Below the pieces are notes generated by a model. That model did no database searches and had not been told where the DNA came from. It saw nothing but the letters and a program-made list of their open reading frames with translations. This document shows, piece after piece, positions 47,225 to 59,338 of a DNA stretch of 64,000 bases. The DNA is taken from NCBI GenBank assembly GCA_002794785.1, contig NBBA01000012.1, forward strand, positions 1,426,001 to 1,490,000. The letters are read 5' to 3'. Position numbers and translations under genes: made by a program. This stretch comes from Coniferiporia sulphurascens. Taxonomy: Eukaryota > Basidiomycota > Agaricomycetes > Hymenochaetales > Hymenochaetaceae. Every line of letters begins with the position of its first letter. Within the stretch, counting starts at the first letter, position 1.

Positions 47225-48768
47225 CTAATCCAGGCCTGGAGGGTCGAGAACATCGTCTGGTCGTGGCATGTGTCCGAGTCCGGGTACAGGCAACGAGGCG
47301 CTCAAGTCTTCTCCCGAGAAATCAGCCAGTTCTAAAGGCCGATATTTGAAGCCCTATTTATAAAGTACACGGTGTTTGATTAGATCGGTGATTTCAGCGC
47401 AGTCGGCAATTTAGATATATAGTGACTTCACCTCTTCGTGACTCTGCCCAAGTACCTCACGGTCGCCGCCCGCTTTTTTGAGGAACTCACGAACGGGGAC
47501 CATCGCTGCGTTACGGCATATCTCCTTAAGGTCCGAACCTGAGAGACCCTGCGTCTGCTCGGCGAGCAAATCCATTGAAAAATTTGGCCCGAGCTCTGTA
47601 CCCTTGAGCATCTGTATGAATAACCCGTTATCACCGCAGCTCGGGATCCATCATGACTATAATCAAACGCACGAGCGTTAGAATCCTAAGACGTTGGTGT
47701 TTGTTGGGCAGGCCAACGGGGTATCGTTTGGGCATTCGCCTCAGAATCGCAGAGTCAATGTCCGTCGGGCGGTTAGTCGCGCCTAACACAATAATGCGAT
47801 CCGAGGCCGACATGAGACCATCCCAAAGACTGCAGTTCCTAAGTCAGGTTGGGCAAGTATATGGACAAAAACAATGACGCACGTCATGAACTCCGCCTTC
47901 ATCATCGCGGTCACCTCATGGTCGCCCTTGCTACGTTCGCGTAGGAACGAGTCTATCTCGTCAATGAAGATTATACTCGGCTGCACCTTACGTGCAAGTC
48001 CGAAGAGGCCAGCGATGAGTTTGTTCGACTCGCCGTACCACTTGTTCGCAAGCGCCGAAACAGCGATATTAATGAATGTTGCACCACTCTCCTTCGCAAG
48101 CGCGCGCGCAAGCATAGTCTTGCCACAGCCCGGTGGACCGTAAAGGAGTACGCCCTTAGGCGGACTCAGGAGTGATGATGAAGAAGAGAAGAGGTTGGGA
48201 TAGACGAGAGGGTAGATGACGGATTCTCGCAGTGAGGCAACTATGGAGTCCAGACCACCAATATCTGAAGGAGATGGGTAAATTCTAGACCATAACAATC
48301 AATCAAACGCTGGACGCACCATCGAAGCGAACGTCTATGTCGTCTGGATGTATGACTTCCGACGCTATGGCCTCTGTGAATGGTCAGACATGGCCAGACA
48401 TCTGTTCACTGAGCAGACGTACCTTCGTATTCATTCAATTTCAAGTCCTTGTGTCCGAGACGTTTCAAAATTTCACCGCTCTTCGCTCTGGCCGACTTCC
48501 GTTCGCCGCTGGGACCCATAGAGTCCAAAAGCCACTTCGAGAAGGTCAGTACAACGTTCAGCTTATGCAATATCCACCTACTCTGAGTGTGTAGTACGCC
48601 GCTACCTTGCGGGTAGATGTTGTCAGAATACCGGATACAAGAAAACATGACGGCTATTCTCACTTGACCTGCGATGAGCATCGCAACTATAAAGGGATCA
48701 GCTATCGCCATGCACAGCATTATGCAGAAGCGGCTCACCCTCAACCGCAACTTTCTTCGTGAAGACAT
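47225..48768 (-). CDS. MSP1: AAA ATPase Msp1/ATAD1, membrane-protein extractor
   Basis: Hexameric ATPase of the mitochondrial outer membrane and peroxisomes that pulls out mislocalised tail-anchored proteins. Six exons on the minus strand: 48768-48423, 48373-48320, 48264-47883, 47829-47673, 47611-47432, 47353-47225; 415 residues if exon 1 is unspliced. Motifs: [16 protein letters not shown] linker, [20 protein letters not shown], Walker A GPPGCGKT, pore-loop KWYGESNK, Walker [11 protein letters not shown], sensor GATNRP, arginine-finger [29 protein letters not shown], and the C-terminal YRPLELADF. Exon 1 carries the N-terminal membrane helix ([21 protein letters not shown]). It is longer than in relatives, so one or two in-frame introns may hide in it. 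Confidence 0.93.
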
Positions 48769-49308
48769 TTGAACCAGACATAATGGTAGTTGCCCCTTAG
48801 ACGTGAGAGTGGCGGCAAGAGTCCTGTAGCCTGCATCCTCACCCGACGGGCGGCGGGTGCCTGCAACGCCAGTGTGAGAAAGACATACCGGATCGGTACG
48901 CCTTCAGTGGTCAGTCACCTTCTGGCATGCGTGTGTTCTCGTGTCTTGCTATTGCTTTCTTTCCTTTCGAGACCAGTCGGCTTATCAACGATCGGGTTTC
49001 GGGCGTGCGTGAAAAAATGCAGCGGGATAGGCAATACTACACCACTTGCAACGAACATTGATGACGTTCAGGGAACACAGGTGCAAATTATAACGGACAG
49101 AACAACACAAAACCAACAATTCATTAATGTACAGACGATGCAAAACAGAATAGTCCTAGACAGCGATGTTAAAAACCAAGACAAGGGGAAAAGCGATACA
49201 TGAAAGCGATGCGCGTGGGGTGAATACTGCGGAGCAGCGTGCGGGAACATGGCTCTACCAAGTCATAAGCAGGGGCCTCGGAAATAACAGTGGCGACGGA
49301 GGTTCACG
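48769..49308. other. Intergenic upstream of MSP1
   Basis: About 540 bases with the MSP1 promoter and the 3' flank of the small membrane protein gene. No other gene is seen. Confidence 0.5.
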
Positions 49309-49775
49309 CTATCGACGCGCTCCTCCCATGTATGCGAGCGGAGGACGCGAGAGGTCGTGCTCGTCGCGTTGTCTAAGGTCCTTCTGACTCGTCAACGTCG
49401 AAAAGGTGCTCGCTGACTCCTGACGTGTGGACCCTCTTCTGTCGTGCCGCGCTGCGGGCGTGTGGGTCATATTGTCCATCCAGCGATCGAGCGTTGCCTT
49501 GTTCCGTACATCGTCAGCTGTGGGTGGTGGGCGCTGCTTGCGCCAGTTTGAGATTGCGTAGAAGCTGAGCAATAGCGCGAAGAAGCAGACTAATCGGTGA
49601 GTCAGTAACTGTGCGTGCCACGTCGGTCTCCAAATATATGCTCACTCAAACCCAAGGCGATCCCGATCTTCGTGTTCTCCTTCAGGCCTCCGTCACCACT
49701 CGCATTTCTGGTCTCGAGCTGCGCCGCCCGTTGCGCGAGGATGTGTGCAGCATCTTTGCCAGTGAGGGTGGGCAT
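49309..49775 (-). CDS. Small single-pass membrane protein, unknown function
   Basis: Two exons: 49775-49652 and 49589-49309, with intron 49651-49590 (donor GTTTGA, acceptor GATTAG); 134 residues. The N-terminal part (MPTLTGKDAAHILAQRAAQLETRN) is followed by one membrane helix made only by the splice (IGIALVCFFALLLSFYAISNW). A hydrophilic tail rich in Arg, Ser and Thr follows, ending YMGGARR. The in-phase join that completes the helix is the main reason to believe the gene. An ATG at 49844 in the same frame would add 23 residues. I recognise no family. It lies on the same strand as MSP1 and FZO1, so a mitochondrial link is possible but only a guess. Confidence 0.6.
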
Positions 49776-52700
49776 AGTGAAGCCGAGTGGAGGAACGAGT
49801 GAGACTGGGCTGCGGAGAGCTAGAGGAAAGCGCGCACTACACACACGAGCCCTTATAACTGTTGTCTATGGTTCTTGGCGAATACCAAGACACATGCATA
49901 ATGTGACAGACGGTGTTGCCATCACTTGCTGCATTGCCATGCATGCCCTTTAAGCGCTCAAGGTGGGCGTCTAGCATAGATTACATCAGCACCGTGGACC
50001 GTGGACGGAAGTATTAATACTGGTTTAGGTTCTCCGCCACACCCTTTCCGTTTTCATCCGCGCGGCGCGTGCTCGATGCGCCCCATTTGCCATCGGCTAC
50101 TTGGCTCTGCCCTTGTACTTGGGCCCCACATATACATACCCAACAAAACGGGCGACGACCTGGAACACGGTTTCGGCTCATGGCTCTGGATACGGGGACC
50201 TTGCGCTCTAGTCGAAATAGCCTAGTGACTCAGTTTCACCAAGTCAGACAGGAGATATTTGGTTTGATGATTAGGCTACGCAGACGACAAAAAAAAGATA
50301 TCCACATATTATGAGCATGTGTGCAGCTGCGGATAGTAATGATCGCTTGGCCCCCCGCGCTTCAGTTCGAGCTCTTGCCCGTCTCGCCGAACGGAAATCA
50401 AGAAGAACTTCCGAAGCCCGCATCGGGATCCCGGACGTTCGCCGAATCCGCTCCTCCGAGGTTCTCGCATTCCGTCCATTAATAGCGCACAAACCGTAAA
50501 GTCACAGAAGTCCCTCCTATGTGTTTCTCAAGCTTATTTATCGGTGTAAGATGGGACCCGACGTCTACGTTGTTGCGAAGTCGTTGGATCCTGTCAAACA
50601 TTCGCTTTCAATATTGGACGTTAATTCATGACATTTCGTGTCGTATGCTAATATAAGCTGCCTTCTCCTTAGTTAACCGACGTATCGTGTTGCGTTAATT
50701 TGAAGCGCTTCTGATTCAGGAAACCCTGGTAGCATTCTTGCACTTGGACCCGCAGCACAGGATTTAAACGATTTCATTTAGGCCGCAGCGCGGCGCGGAT
50801 GCAATGGCACTATTAACTAGCCACGTGCTTTGATGTGGCCCATACCCTCATGTTCTTCGGGATTTGCCTGATATGGGTGTATCGCGGCGGAAGGCGCAGT
50901 GAATGCCAAGCAGCCAATTCGCCGTATGATGTAGGCGTTGCAAACGTTCCCCTCCCTCCTAGGGTTTCGCCAAGTTTTATTACGTCTTGTGCCTTCCCTG
51001 CCCGTTCCTCAGGCTGCGTCCTTATACGCAAGCACCAGACGACTCTTGATTCCTAGCACAAGGATGAGGTCCGAGTCGGTGGGTACGCAACGTCATGTCG
51101 TTCCTTCCGCATTTACACGGCTTGATACAAGGGGGCGGAACTGCCCCGAGGGGATGGTCAATAGCAAAGCATTGAATACTAACGATGGTATTGATAGCGA
51201 AGTATTGTACGCCTCGCTCCTCACAGCAACTAGGACTCCTAGTAGGGTTCGCTTGGCACGGCCATGCTACAAATTTTAGACCTGCGACAGCATAAGCCTG
51301 CTTTGCCGCTTCTTCCTACGCAAGCTTTTTCAACGATCCAGATGCCTCGACACACAAGTAACGTTACACCAAACAAGCATATACAGTACAGTGTATGCCT
51401 TATTTCCTTTTAAGGACCCATTAACGTCACCCAAATCCGTGCTATTCCCCACGCCTCGCTTTGTTTCGTAGCGAAAATTATCTTAATTCAATAGCGATCG
51501 GAAATTATAGCTCGGAAAAGTCTTGATCGGCTAGCTCCTGAGGAGGTTAACGGTAATTGATATAGCCGGGAGAACCTATGTCTCTAAAGATGATCCAATG
51601 GACTGTCCCGACTCCCGACGGTATTAACGAGGTCACTGTATTAACGATTGTCCCACGAGTTCGTCGTTTCCGTTCGCGCTTCTCGCGTTCCCGGTTTTCC
51701 CTTGCGATATAAAGGGAGGAAACACTTTAAACGTGCTGGAAGACCGTTCACGTCAGGGCGATGATGGTGTTTTCGAGCCAGGTACGACCTGCAAAGGGAC
51801 ATTACAAATGCTTCATGCCCCCTCTGGCAGTGCCCGGGACAGCCGGGAATGAAAAACGAAAATTTTCACTGACATGCGAAAACTCCGTTCAGCTTGAAGG
51901 TGTCTGCCATGCGAAGTTTTAGTTACAGCTGCCTGCATGTATACTCTTGGTCGGAATCGGTCACGAGGAAATCCTGATCAACGAAGGACCGACCCATGCT
52001 GTGACAGCACGCCTCAACATTCCTCATACAAAAATCCCAAAGCAGGTATTAGCTAGCCTCACAGGGGTTTGATCCCTCCCAACAAATACATCATGATCAT
52101 GATAGTGACAGATAACGCCACTAATTACATATACTGAAACCACTCGCTCTTCCGACAGCCCATCTTTCAAAAGTCAAATCAGTCCGGCAATCATAGTGTA
52201 AAAGGTTCACTGGGTGCGTCCATTCAGCAATCATCTTGGAAGCCAAGTGAACGAGGTCACAGTGGAGAGATGAGGAAGTCAAGCGGGGTAGAATTTCGCG
52301 ATCCAGACCCCTCCCTGATTCATTTTATTTAGACCAGTTTTTAGTCCTGAGGTACTAGTATTGTATGTACATTCTTTCTAGTACTAATTACAATAAATTA
52401 TACACATTTTGAACATCTGTATTTACATAAACACGTCACCCGAGTCTTTTCCACCTTATCAGCCTTGGGCAATTCGGCGAGAATCAGATCACCGGATTTC
52501 TATTCACTGATCCACCACCTAATTTCCTATACGTTTTGTGCGAGCCAAAGACCAGTATTGAACAATGTACCAGCGTCTGATACCTTCTCCATATCTTTCC
52601 TTATCACAGGACAACAAATTAGTACATGTTAAAAACCGACGTTGGCCTCCTGGAAAGTTCCGTAAATCAGTCTTTGGGTATCGCTGTCTCCAAAACTTGA

Positions 52701-54029
52701 ACTCTACTCCGGAAGATGATCCGACAGTCAAAGACGAGCGCTTTTACTTATTCCTAAGCTTCTTTTCGCGTTGATGAAATTTGAGTGTTGTAGAGGCTAG
52801 GCTAGAACGAGATATAAAGTGTCGCTATGAAACTGAAGTACAGTGGCAGTGTCTTAGAAGGTGTGATCTTGCTACAGCATCATAATCATCATATATGGCA
52901 GGCAATAGACCGACGACGCTCGGATATATGGCAAGTCCGCTTCGATCCACTACACGAGGAGGTCTTCTTGAGCTGTCAGACCGGGTGAGAAAATCCGGTT
53001 CGTTAGCGAAACAGATACATCAGTAGAGACTACTCCCGAGGTATGGAAGTGTACAAAGCGTCTTTTTTGCCAGTTGTGTCGGATGGTCGGTTAGCAGCGG
53101 CAGGAGTACGTCGGTGATAACTAATGGATTGAGCTGGGTGGCTATGAGAGGCGCCGAGCGCATGCGCAATTGAAATTGATGCTACTAATATCCACACGAT
53201 GATATCGCCCAAGACTGTGGTACTAGTATCACCCCACAGATCAATTGTGATCCCATCGTCTAACCCAGCCCTGCAGCCGACAGCGCCGAGCGGTTGCCGG
53301 AGGGATATCAAGGCGGCAGGCCAAAAAGCCTCTCTCATCTCCTCCGGCGCATTCGGCTCCGCCCGCCGAGAACCTGCCGAATTGATCTCCCGACGCTACT
53401 GGGTACTGCCTTCCTTGGCCAGGTCTACATAACAAGGTAAACTGCAGGCTTTTTTGCGCTGGGTCACGTTGGCGGTCTCTTTCACCAAGAAGCTACTCGG
53501 ACTCAACTGTTACTGCGGTCCATTAACTGCATTACTCCCGAAGTGTTCCGCCTTGTTCCGCTCTAATAGGTTCTACTCCTACACATGGGCAAAGCTGCGG
53601 AATCTAACTGGCTACGGTACTAGGAGTCTTTGCTATTTGCTGCTTTCTCACCGAGGGCGGGCTACTCGGCTGTGCTACTTGCGACTTTCGTCAAGGCGGT
53701 GCGCACTCGGAGTCCGAGTCATATACGGTACCGTGTGCACCGCCTCTCTGGACCAGGGATGGGTAATGCTTGTTGGGTTACTAGTAGCCCATCCACAACG
53801 TCAAGACTTATTTTGAGTCTACATCCTCGAACCCCTCTGCTTACTACTCTCTCGGGCGCAGCACTGGCTCTCCCCAGCTCTGTTACCAGTACTGGTCACC
53901 CGGTCACGTCGCAGCTATAAAGAGTGCTAGTGCAACGCCTATCGACAATCCCTACTTCTCTGTTTCCCGTCCAGATATCAGTTCTACACCAACTTTTTCC
54001 ATCCCCCACACGCTGCCTCCATTGTAGGA
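49776..54029. other. Gene-poor stretch
   Basis: About 4.25 kb with no recognised gene. Open frames such as 53030-53338 (-) and 53454-53816 (+) are over 100 codons but lack motifs, splice logic or homologue-like blocks. An A/T-rich part lies at 52320-52440. No tRNA, rRNA or mobile-element ends were seen. The right end carries a TATA box for the gene at 54030. Confidence 0.5.
53916..53921 (+). promoter_or_regulatory. TATA box before the 264-codon gene
   Basis: TATAAA 109 bases before ATG 54030, followed by a C/T-rich leader (about 53985-54030). Confidence 0.5.
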
Positions 54030-54824
54030 ATGGCTCCCCAAGCCGTCCTCCCCTCATCGCTCTCTCTTGGCGTCTCGACATTGGGTTCGTCGACATACGG
54101 CTTCGCATCCTTAGCGTCACCGACAAGTCCTCCAGCGGAGGACGCCGCGGCGGATGGCGGCGAAGTGGTGGGGGACGATTCAATGGCAACCAAGACTGTT
54201 GTCCTGATCGTCCTCGGCATAGGTTGGCTCTCTGTTCTAATGTCTCGTACTATCGGTGCTCATGGTCGCTCTTTCTCTCCTGCATCCCTGCTCGACACCC
54301 TGCGCCCTCCCTTTCTGCCCCAAATCGCGTCGCGAACAACCTTTGAAGCGATCTTCACGTTAACGATCCTTTCGCTCTTTTTATTCTCGCGCCCGAGCAC
54401 TCTTGCTCATCGCCGGACGCGCAGCTTCCCGACAGCTAGTTTCCCCGGACCGCGCTCTCTAGCAATTCTCTCAGCTCAAGTCCCAAGGCTCGCGCGTGCA
54501 GCATCGCAACAAGTCCTCGCGCCTGCTCTGCGCAATGCACCGTTCTACCTCCCGCGACCGTCGCAACGCCCCCGCACAGCTGTCCTCCCTTACGGCTACG
54601 GCAGTGCGGGCTCAGCCTCGCGTCTCTTTGGATCCCCGGCATTCGCGCACACGCGTACCACTGGCAGCTTCGAAAGTAATGGATCGACTGCTGCTTGGTC
54701 GGACATCATCCCAGGCGGTGCAATGGCGTACGCGCAGCCCCCTCCTCCCTACTGGACTATCGGAGCGCCGGATGCTGCTATACCTGCTCACGCGTGTGCT
54801 GTGCCTGCAGGCATCCAAGCATAA
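54030..54824 (+). CDS. Hypothetical protein with two membrane segments
   Basis: Single-exon ORF of 264 residues, not recognised. The ATG has a good context (GGAATGGCT), and the codon use is C-rich at third positions. An acidic, Ser/Ala-rich N-terminus is followed by a membrane helix at about residues 56-72 (TVVLIVLGIGWLSVLM) and a second at about 105-120 (FEAIFTLTILSLFLFS). A basic, Pro/Ser/Ala-rich C-terminal half (FPGPRSLAIL, YLPRPSQRPRTAV) completes it. TATA box and C/T-rich leader support transcription. The function is unknown; it could be a lineage-restricted membrane protein. Confidence 0.5.
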   Translation: MAPQAVLPSSLSLGVSTLGSSTYGFASLASPTSPPAEDAAADGGEVVGDDSMATKTVVLIVLGIGWLSVLMSRTIGAHGRSFSPASLLDTLRPPFLPQIASRTTFEAIFTLTILSLFLFSRPSTLAHRRTRSFPTASFPGPRSLAILSAQVPRLARAASQQVLAPALRNAPFYLPRPSQRPRTAVLPYGYGSAGSASRLFGSPAFAHTRTTGSFESNGSTAAWSDIIPGGAMAYAQPPPPYWTIGAPDAAIPAHACAVPAGIQA

Positions 54825-57800
54825 ACCAATGCGGTACTTGCTTGATAAGCCGCATCACGGCCCGAGCCCCCGTTTACGACATCCTTACGACACTTGTTTG
54901 ATTGATTTTTTGCCAACCTTCACACTCGCCCTCTGGTTTCTTCTCTCTTTGTTTATCTCTCAACGCACCTCCGGACTTGCACTGGACACGACACGGATAG
55001 GCAGCGTGCACCCTGCGCGCTACTTATATTCCAGCGCCCTTTACCTACGATCAAAGCACCCTTCTTAACACGACTATCACCTACCTTCCCCTACCGCGCC
55101 CCCCCTACACAGCGACGCACTGCAGGCCGGCGTCTGCTGCACCCTCTCCTCACACGCGAATTTCCATTTGATGTAGAAGAAAGCTCGTGTACTGCTGTGT
55201 CAGGCCGTTTTCTATTTTAGTGCCAGACCTTCCTCGGCAGGCGCCTCTTTCTCCTGGACCCTGATGCCGCCTTCCCGACCCCTATCCTTTTCACAAACTC
55301 TCGACCAGACCGGGAGCTGGCGACGATGATGACCCCAACCCTTTTACTTATGGCGAGATGGCGCGGCCCCTTTCGTTTGTCCTTCACCTTCGTGGGCTGT
55401 GCTTTTTATCACTGTTTATTCATACTTTTTGCCACGTGGGTCTTGAAGACCTGCCCGGCGCTTGACCGTGTACACGTGCATTTTCGAACCTCTCCCGCTG
55501 ACAGTACCATACATCCCATCTATCTCTCTCGTCCCTTGCATCACAATGTTTTGTTTCACTAAGACAGCCACCGCTTTCGGATCGATACTACTGGACATCC
55601 CATACCGCACGACGCCTGGGGCCGTGCCTCTACGGAATTCTCCCACCCCATATTCGCGTCCGTCGCGTACTCCACGCTTTGCTATCTATCCCCTTTCACG
55701 TTTTTACTCTGCGATAATTCTAATATTGTGTACCGAACTGCTCCACCGTATTAAATTACCCACGTACCTCTCATGTTTCATGTTCCAAGTCACTCGATTC
55801 TTTCTCTCTACGGTACGGTATGCTAAGTCGTACCGCACATCCGATCAAGCCCCTATGTACTGTAGTGTTAAGCAGCTTTTTCTTCTTTCTGAAAACAAGG
55901 GTCCCCATAAATGCTTCCGCGTCTGCCTCCCTGATGACTCATTTACCCTGCCAAGTCCCTGGTGGACTCACAATCGGCGACTACGTATGCCTGTAGCCGA
56001 AATGAACTGAGAAGAAGATTGGACATGAAGGTCCCCTCGAGCTCCGACGCGCCGCAGTGTCCAGTCTCAGGCTTTTTTTCAGCAAACCCCTGTCTCCCCT
56101 GGTATCCATGTTGCACTGGCATGATTGAATGCGACGGCATCGCCACGGTGGCGCACTCAGGCTGGTCATAGAGTCTGCGATTATTCCCAAAGTAAGCGTA
56201 TACAATTAAAGTATCAGATTCCGGGGGTAAGGTCTCAACGGACGTAAAGATGCGGCGGATACTGCGGATAATACCTCAGGATCTCCAGAATTTTAAAGTC
56301 AAATTTGGGCCAAATGCCACTGCACTTACGAGTCCGAGCCTCGAGTTTGCTACTCGAAACCTTCTCAATGAGAACTTGAAGGAATTTCCTGGGCAAGCCG
56401 CGCGCCGCGTAGTACACACTGACATGTGCCGCGGCAGTGTCCGGCGGCGTGCCCCGGGTCCACCCCCCACTTTTACCCCACTTCCCCACTGCGCTTTTTC
56501 AGCGAGACCGGGGAAGAAATGTAAACGCCGCGGAACTCTCGCCTTCTTCAAAAAGTATTCAAGAAACGCGTTCTCAGACTCGGATTCGACCCAGGCGGGC
56601 GGCACGATGTCACTACAATAGTATCACTCTGAAACCCTATAGTATCGTAAGGCCGCAATTGAACCATTCAGTCCGAGTGCCTCAATTTCAGAACAAGATC
56701 TCGAGACGTGGTTGAGGGTGGGAAGACTGATTGTGTCTTGTGTCCGCACGGGTATGCGAAACGCCAAGTCGTCAGGCGGCTCGAACTCAGCGGGCTCAGG
56801 CTTCAGCTTCGCACCGACAGGTCCAGACCCAATCAGGCGCGCACACCCTTACTATGTGTTTGTCAAGACAATACAGTTGCGGAACAGTATCGCCTCTTTG
56901 CGGCGGTGAGGTGGATGGAGATCGAGTTCAGGCTGTGTCCAACTTGCTGAAGTAAGGCGACGAGCGCGCTGCTCACCGGCGAAGGTTTGAGAACTCAATT
57001 CCGGACGGCTGTGTGCTTTGGGCATGCCGCGAGATGGCAGCGCAACCACTTTTTCATAGAGTACTGAATGAACAAGATGATATAGATAGTTTTTAGCAGC
57101 GCATGACGCAGATGCCGCTAGCGCTCTCGTGGCCACTGAGACTGGGCAAGGAGGAAAAGGAGGACAACATGCCCGCACGCACCGTCACGGGCTCCTCAAG
57201 CGAGACAAGGGACGATGCGAATACAGCGTGTAATGCAAAAACGACGGGAAGATACATACCTGAGGGGGAAAACGTGGCCCGGGGCCCCTACTTGTGCCGC
57301 TGCGAGTTCGCGGCAGACTTGTGAGCGAGATTCCCAGGAGGAGAGGCGGAAGCAGTGCAGCCCGAAGAGACATGAAGGAGAAAAAAAGATGACGAAAGAA
57401 GAAGAAAAAAGATGGATAAAGAGGTGGAAAAGACAAGTGTCAGTTATGTATGAAGAAGACGAGGGTTTTTCGCTGAGCGTCACGGTCGACTCCGAGGTGG
57501 AGGGATTGACTGGGCGCCTCCAATCGCGCCGCATAGTTTCTCACCAAAAAATTATCTGACGTTCTCGCCATTGGAGAGCGTATTTTTTGCAGACAGGACG
57601 AGATCAGTATACAATCTACTACGAGGACCTCCGGGACCGGGAGACGCCCCAATTGATGGTGCCGCATACTACCTATCAGTGCCTCCCACCGATAATAGAA
57701 AAAGCTGAACTATCCCGCATGACCAAGAAAGGTTTTTACAAGTTCAAAGCAAAGGGACTGAGGAGGAAGAGAACTCGTGCGATCGTCTCGGATAAGTGAA

Positions 57801-59338
57801 GAGGGGGGACAGGGGTCCGGGGGTCCGGGCCGGATATTTATTTTTAAACTTGCAAAAAGCTTTCCCAAGGTTATGCCGACTCGGGTGCTTCAACTTAAAC
57901 CATAAGCGCGTGTCGCCATACGTAGTAGAGCTGAGAAACTTAAAGTGGCCACAAAGCAAGCGAGATTTCTTGAATCAAAGTTCGGTCGGCGCGCCCGAGT
58001 CGTACGCTTCCTGGCCTCACTCAATTTAAAGACAATAAATACAACGTGACCATGGTGGTCGTACTCGTGGCCAGTCCCCAGTTATAGAAGTATGTATACA
58101 TCTGCAGTCTACGTAAGAACGAGGATATAACTACTTCGGAATGATGTGCATCGCAGAGGACGAAAATAGTGTAGTCGGTTTTGATTTTCTGCCGCTGGAT
58201 ATGTTGAATGACAACATATACTGTAAAATCCGTCCGTGTTCGACTTCGACCTACCGCAGTCAAACCGCCACGTCCCCTTCTCACCGAACTCCTCGCAATC
58301 ATCCTCTACAGTACGACTCCTCGCTGTGGTTACCACTACCGGCTCAAATCGCGCTACAGTCGTAAGTTAATGGCGGTCACCTCGGCATCTCCCGAAACGG
58401 CCCAATTTTTGTAAGTATATTTAGTATATGAATGTACATTAGAATCTCGTCCTCGGATTTCGAGATACCCGATCAAAGGCTACTGACGTTACAAACACAG
58501 ATATCATATCAGAACATTTACTTTGCTCCAGGATTCCAGGATGTCATGGGGTTTATATATGGAAGCTTTTTGAACGAACGCTCCGGAGATACCCGGTATC
58601 CGAAAAGTCTGCAAGCTTCTTCTGCCGAGCAAATACCGAGCGGTAGCTATTCGAGTATGTAAGCGCAAGAAGTTGTCATACAGGGGACTATATACAAAAG
58701 ATTTTAAGTAGTTCATCAATGCTCTGTTTAAAGAAAGCTGAGGCGAAGATAAAGTGTACTCCGGGTTCAACAACAGCCCGATGCAGGTGATAACTACCGC
58801 GCGTGACGCGGCAACTTCACGTGGTTTGCGCTAATTCAAATCACATCCTTACCTAATATGGATTATATAGGGCACTTTGCCGGCGGTAGTAGACTCACAA
58901 GCTTCTATTAAACCTGCATGACGCTTGAGTCCGGGCACCCAAGAAAAGTCACCAAGGCAAACCCAAGTGTATATTCCCTCATACTGGCATCACGGGCATA
59001 CATCTCAGACGTCTGGAACGGCGCGTAACTACTACTACTTACAAGTGGTGGTACCGTCAGTAATAGGCGACGCCAGTCTGCAGTGGATCCGGTTGGCGAG
59101 AATCCTCATGCTTCGTTTGCCACGACCCCAGGCGGCTAGGCTACCCGGAAATCTCGGGACAAAATTGTCAAAAGTGCTTTCATAAGTCTACCCCTTTTCC
59201 GCCGATGACTTTCAGATTTAGGCTCAGAATTCCCTTCGACTGGGATTCTGTACTCAAATTCTCACGAATTGGCTGGCTTTTGAAAGCGTATATATATAAC
59301 GCGGTCGCTATCGTCCCGGCTCCAAAATACACTCGCTC
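54825..59338. other. Gene-poor stretch before the P450 pair
   Basis: About 4.5 kb. The first 700 bases are C/T-rich on the plus strand, as in a 3' UTR or degenerate sequence. Frames at 56250-57800 on both strands gave tempting fragments that did not assemble into a gene. The last 250 bases are the P450 promoter, similar to that of the second copy. Confidence 0.5.
59289..59299 (+). promoter_or_regulatory. TATA box of P450 copy A
   Basis: TATATATATAA, 50 bases before ATG 59339, followed by CGCGGTCG. The second copy has TATATAA followed by TGCGGTCG at the equivalent place. Confidence 0.65.

Noticed and set aside
53030..53435. Minus-strand frame with a hydrophobic stretch (VLGDIIVWILVASISIAHALG)
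   Set aside because: One possible membrane helix without start context, splice signals or known domain; probably chance.
56730..57670. Minus-strand fragments with a GAPGHVFPLR string (resembling the riboflavin enzyme DHBP synthase) and neighbouring coding-like pieces
   Set aside because: The motif stands alone. The expected GHTEA block and the N-terminal DDEDREN-type block are not found on the strand nearby, and spacing to the upstream CRELA string is wrong.
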